Of a stretch of 64,000 bases of DNA, positions 59,828 through 64,000 are shown in pieces; the first letter of the stretch is position 1; the number at the start of each line of letters is the position of its first letter. The notes under the pieces are model-generated. The model ran no database searches, was not told the origin of the DNA, and was given only the letters and a program-made list of their open reading frames with translations. Both the position numbers and the translations under genes were made by a program. Source of the DNA: Trema orientale (taxonomy: Eukaryota; Streptophyta; Magnoliopsida; Rosales; Cannabaceae); the NCBI GenBank assembly GCA_002914845.1, contig JXTC01000587.1, forward strand, positions 28,465 to 92,464, written 5' to 3'.

Positions 59828-60920
59828 ATGACAAGATACAGCGAGATCTCCCACTTCAGCCACCCCCATCACAAGCTCAAGTTCGACTACTCGGAATTCC
59901 CATTCAAGTGCGACGGCTGCAAGGAGGTCGGCATCGGATCCCGCTACAAGTGTTCCATCTGTGACTTCGACCTCCACATGTACTGCGCCATCCCCTCGCC
60001 CTCCATTTCCCATCCTTTCTACACCAAGTGCTCCTTCCAATTCCTCTCTAGGCCGCCCGGCAACTCGCCCCGCTATTGCAACGCCTGCGAGAAGGATGTC
60101 ACCGGGTTCGTCTACTATATATGATCATTTTATTTTTTTTCCCTCCTATAGCTACATCCGTACAATTTAATTAATTCTCTAATGAAAATCTAAAACATGC
60201 ATCCAATTACTCTAACTTAGAATTGCTCCCATATCATATCAAATACGTACCCTGCACTTTGGTGATTAAAGATAATGTCAAAAATCTCGCCCTATATTTT
60301 ACATGATAATTTCCTACTAACTGAAAACCTAATAGCGATCATTGACATCAAGACTAGTGATATTTAGTTTTTTTTTTTTCGGTTGTTAATTAATTATGAA
60401 TGATCAATTTAATGAATTTAACAGATTCGTTTACCACTGCCACTTGTGCGGGTTCGATCTCCACCCGTGCTGCGCCAAGCTCCCGATGGTGCTCGACGAC
60501 GGGGAGACGAAGCTGTACCTTTACCGGAAGGTGAGCTCGTCGTGCCACCGGTGCGGGAGGAAGGGGCGGAGCTGGAGCTACCGTTCGACGTGCAAGAAGT
60601 ACAACCTCCACGTGGCGTGCGTGAGGGAGATGCTGATGGAGAGCTGGTCGGATATTTACGCCGGTAGGGGGAAGGGGATGTCGTCGTCGATGTCGATGTC
60701 GAATGGTAATAACAATAACTATAATTATAAGCAGCTGGAGACGAGGATTCCGAGCCTGAAGAACACGCTTCAGACGCATCACAGGAGATCAGGGAAGGGG
60801 AAGGTCAAAAAGTGCTGCGAGATGGCCGGGCTGGCTGTGCAGTTCGTCATCTCCGCGGTTTTGGGAGATCCAACGGCCCTCATCGCCGGCCTCATTGGCA
60901 CCCTGATCTCTCGAGCGTGA
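59828..60920 (+). CDS. DC1 (Cys/His-rich C1) domain protein
   Basis: Two exons, 59828-60105 and 60425-60920; phase-2 intron of 319 bp (ACCGG|GTTCGT ... AACAG|ATTCG); 257 residues. There are three zinc-binding DC1 modules. Module 1: H12, C28/C31, C42/C45, H50/C53. Module 2: H62, C84/C87, C98/C101, H106/C109, with the intron inside it. Module 3: C133/C136, C149, H155/C158. A Ser/Asn-rich linker (178-195) follows, then a basic patch (213-222) and a hydrophobic, Gly/Ala-rich tail (226-254). DC1 proteins are plant-specific and often stress- or hormone-related; ligand and partner are unknown. Coding GC content is much higher than flanking DNA. Without splicing, exon 1 stops 19 bases into the intron. 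Confidence 0.92.
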
Positions 60921-61234
60921 TGGTCGATCATGGTACTTCATGCATGGGATTAGTGGAGTGGGGTTTAGGTTTAATTAGTTTGAGGAAGGGCTGATATGTG
61001 TATTGTAGAATATATAATACATGTGGCTAGCTAGCTGTGGAAGTCTCATCTGGAGTTGTGGTGGTGAATAATTAAAAGGTGCTTAATCATGAGCCTTCTT
61101 AATGTGAATAAATTCTAACAAGTGACCAGCTGCTTTTAGTTTGGTTCATTAGAGTATGGTTTGGTTAAGTGTCTAGTGACCAATTGAGCACCAATTGTTA
61201 AATAGATAAATTGAGCAACAATGGTTTAATTTAA

Positions 61235-61531
61235 GAGAAAATCACACTCCATACGACTTTTTAAAAATAATACCAAAGTTACGACATTTTCAAAATAATT
61301 ATTTTTCTGTACGATATTTAGTGACATTTTTTTAAAATATTTTGGCTATTGGAAACTAAAAAAAAAAATGTAACTTGTAACTAATTTAGTTTTTTGGAAA
61401 CTAGAAACCTATTAGACTGACTATTACCAAAATATTTAGAAAAACGTCATTGATTGTCGTATGGAAAAAGAATTATTTTGAGAAGGTTGCAGTATTATTT
61501 TTGAAAACTTAGCTATAAGTGTCCAAATTCC
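61235..61531. mobile_element. 297-bp Mutator-type MITE, TSD TTAATTTAA
   Basis: Perfect 9-bp flanks TTAATTTAA (61226-61234 and 61532-61540). It is nearly all inverted repeat: the left arm with CATACGAC...AATAATACCAAAG and the right arm (reverse complement) GGAATTTGGACACTTATAG...AATAATACTGCAA. The right end is clearly the same terminus as the larger elements at 8034, 45820 and 61965. Confidence 0.82.
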
Positions 61532-62192
61532 TTAATTTAAAGATGATGGCCTTCGGCATGCCTAGATTGGATCAGGCTTTATGTTCTGTTAACTCCTTGG
61601 ATATTCGGCCCACAAATTTGAAGTTCACCATTAATAAGTGAGAAATTTAGATGAATGGTCAATATTTTAAATTTGATTAAATGGATATCCACTTTTTAAA
61701 TTTTATAGCTAAATGTCCAGGTATATATATTTTTATACTTGGTAGATAAATATATCTACTAATTTCAGTTATTGTACTGAAATGTACAGGGTATATAAAT
61801 TTTTGTACTTGGTATATAAAATTTTACACATGGTATATAAACATATATAATGGACATTTTGTTATAACATTTGACAAAGGGATATTTGCTTAAATTAGGC
61901 CCAAAATTTAGTCATATTTCTATAAGTCCCGTAATAAGTTGAGTGACTACCAAAAAAAAATTAGGATTTTGGACATTTATACCCATTTTTTAAAAAATAT
62001 TACCAAATTTACGATCTTTCAAAAATAATAAAAATTCTGTACGACTTTTTTAAAGTAGTTTTCTAAATAATTTAGGAGCTAGAAAATGTGGTGGCATTTT
62101 AGTAAATAAGCCATCTTTTTTTTAACAGGAAACCACAAAGGTTCCTAGAAACCAATTTAATTTCCTATTAGCGGAATATCTTGTACATAAGT

Positions 62193-62520
62193 AAATCATA
62201 TGAAACCATATACGTTTCCTAGAAACCAGTTTGGTTTCTTTTAGCGAGATACTTTGTACGTAAATAAATCATAAGAAACCACGAAAATTTCCTGGAAACC
62301 ATTGTGGTTTTCTTTTTGCAAAATATCCTGTAGCTAAATAAATCACAGTAAACCACGAAGGTTTTCTGGAAACCACCGTGATTTTCTTTTTTTGTAAAAT
62401 TCTAAGTAGATAAATAAATCACAAGAAACCACGAAAGTTTCTTAGAAATCATTATGCTTTCCTTTAATAGAATGCCTTGTAGCTAAGTAAATCATAGGAA
62501 ACCACGAAAGTTTCCTAGAA
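62193..62520. repeat. 73-bp tandem array, third locus
   Basis: Anchors AAATCAT/AAATCAC at 62193, 62266, 62340, 62416 and 62489, i.e. a 73-76-bp period. Units contain GGAAACCACGAAAGTTTCC and TTCCTGGAAACCA palindromes. Confidence 0.85.
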
Positions 62521-63054
62521 ACCAACTTAGTTTATTAGAAACTAAATTAGTTTCTCAAGTTAGTTTCTCACTACTAACCAAATTAGTAACTAATTACTAG
62601 ATTAGAGTAGAAACCAATTTGGTTCTTGCTTTTAAGAGTAGTTGATAATAATTTTAAAAAAATGCCAAAAACTAAATTAATTTCTCAGATTTCAGATTGG
62701 TTACTTAGAAACCATATTGGTTTCTCAAGTTAGTTTCTAGTTACTAACCAAATTAGTAACCATCTATTAGATTAGTTTCTAGTTATATAGTAAAAACTAC
62801 ATTGATTTTTGGTTTCAAGAGTAGCAAGTAATCATTTCTTGGAATAAAAAAAATAGTAAGTATTTGGTTTCTCAGTTATCAGATTAGTTTTTTATTACTA
62901 ATCAAATTAATAACAACAAAAAAAAGCAATTACCGATTGGTTTATGAGAAACCAGAATATTAGTTTCTCAAGTTATGCCAAAATAGTTTTAATATTAATT
63001 GGTAAATGATTTTCGACAATCACAATGCTAACTAAAGAAGATTAAATAGTAGAT

Positions 63055-63480
63055 TGAAAACGAAAAAAAAGACAAAAAAAAAAAGAGGGAAAGACTAAAA
63101 AGAAAAAAGTAGTAATATTCAATGTGAAAAAAAATAATTTAAAACGAGAAAATAAAAAAATAAAAAAAATAAAGTAAAAGAAAAGAAAGAAGACAAGATG
63201 AATTTAAAATAAAAAAATAAACAATAAAAAATAAATAAAGCAAAGAAAAAGGAAGAAGATAAAGTGAAGTTTAAGGAAATTCAACGGTGGATTGAAAGTA
63301 GGAAAAAAAAACCCTTTAAAAACGACAAAGATTATAAAAAAAGAAAAGAAAAAAAAGTGTAATTAGTTTCAACACCAAAAAAAAAGAAAAAGAAAAGAAA
63401 AGACAAAAGAAAAATAGTTTAAAAAAATAAATTTTAAAAAGAAAAAAAGAAAATAAAGATAAGAGATATGAAACAATAAA
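63055..63480. repeat. purine-rich strand-asymmetric tract
   Basis: Over 400 bp of almost only A and G on the plus strand, with interspersed T. Read from the element's right end it is a pyrimidine-rich tract following the tRNA-like module, as at 40985-41160. Confidence 0.8.
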
Positions 63481-63493
63481 AGTGTAAATAAGG

Positions 63494-63542
63494 GGATTTG
63501 AACTCAAGTCTAGAATGTGGTAGTAATTCAACCCAGACACTA
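63494..63542 (-). other. tRNA-like pol III module, second copy
   Basis: On the minus strand: A-box-like TAGTGTCTGGG (63542-63532) and B-box-like GAGTTCAAATCC (63505-63494), spaced about as in a tRNA. It points into the element from about 170-220 bp inside its right end. No plausible cloverleaf, so not a tRNA gene. Confidence 0.45.
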
Positions 63543-63720
63543 GATCAATGTTTAGTTTTGATTACTTTAGATGATGACTTTGAGTTAATAAAGTTTCCTG
63601 AGTCTTAGTTCATATAAAAGAGCAAAAATTTTTCGTGGGCCGTACAGAAATTAATTATATGAGCCAGATCGTATTTTTTTTAAAAAGCTCGTACACTATG
63701 TCATTTTCCCAAAAAATTAG

Positions 63721-64000
63721 TGCTTAATACTCATCTAAATATAAAAAGTCACTTATTGTTTCATACGATGGGCTAATTTGTTTATTATTATTTGTTGAGT
63801 TGGATATATATATATATATATTAAATCTCATTCCACTAATTGGAAACTTTGGTATTTTTCTTTTTTTAGTTAGACTATTTTACAAGATTGAATTTGGTTA
63901 ATGAATTATTTGCTGAATTATTTTATTTTGCTTTATTTTATTTGAGACAATTTTACATCTTATGGATTTGCATATATGTTTTTTCTGTAACCAAATATAC
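63721..64000. other. AT-rich intergenic DNA
   Basis: Nothing recognised except a short (TA)n near 63806. Confidence 0.5.

Larger units (their letters stand above)
61965..63710. mobile_element. Mutator-like non-autonomous element, 10-bp TSD AAAAAATTAG
   Basis: 1746 bp between identical AAAAAATTAG copies (61955-61964 and 63711-63720). The left end GATTTTGGACATTTATACCC matches the family at 8034 and 45820; the right end (reverse complement) is GGGAAAATGACATAGTGTAC. Interior order: 73-bp palindrome array, AAACTAATTTAG-type repeats, purine-rich tract (63055-63480), inward-pointing tRNA-like module. The duplication is A-rich, so its length could be 9 or 10. No transposase. Confidence 0.75.

Overview
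This window is nuclear DNA from a flowering plant, most likely a eudicot. It is strongly AT-rich, has GT-AG introns and a nuclear tRNA-Ile(AAU), and its proteins belong to plant families: an ATL RING-H2 ligase, TOM6, nuclear-encoded mitochondrial uS11m, a CASP-like protein, a P-class PPR protein and a DC1-domain protein. I cannot name the species.

Six protein genes and one tRNA gene can be supported. In order they are: an intronless GC-rich ATL RING-H2 gene (3363-4679, minus); TOM6 (9684-9848, plus); tRNA-Ile (12944-13017, minus); mitochondrial ribosomal protein S11 with two coding exons (14111-15750, minus); a three-exon CASP-like family 5 gene (34998-36697, plus); an intronless PPR gene like Arabidopsis At2g15980 (37251-38717, minus, convergent with the CASP-like gene); and a two-exon DC1 gene (59828-60920, plus). 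They are independent single-gene units. Only loose functional links are visible: TOM6 and uS11m both serve mitochondria, and both have plant growth-type promoter motifs (telo-box, or TGGGCY site II).

The rest is mostly nested transposon debris, much of which can be resolved to the base by target-site duplications (TSDs). 16-31 kb: a decayed minus-strand Ty1/copia element with a solo LTR (25117-26611, TSD ATAAC) inside its pol region. 31-34 kb: an hAT-like element (8-bp TSD) containing a solo LTR (TSD ATTTT), with a later tandem duplication across the junction. 39.5-48 kb: a truncated copy of the uS11m 5' region, followed by two back-to-back Mutator-like elements, one with a solo LTR (TSD TAGCT) inside it. 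48.8-50.9 kb: a terminal-inverted-repeat element with a copia solo LTR (TSD CCTCG), interrupted by an assembly gap. 51-56.3 kb: a MITE with a Tourist-like insertion, then a 3.46-kb hAT element with a perfect 8-bp TSD and a decayed transposase.

The most unusual feature is a family of Mutator-like, apparently non-autonomous elements (8034-9347, 40711-45730, 45820-48207, 61235-61531, 61965-63710). They share a subterminal module and mostly have 9-10-bp TSDs. The larger ones carry internal arrays of short palindromes (73-bp units with GGTTTCC/GGAAACC arms, or units with GTTAC/GTAAC arms). Two of them also place a tRNA-like A-box/B-box module about 0.2 kb inside one end, pointing inward and followed by a pyrimidine-rich tract.
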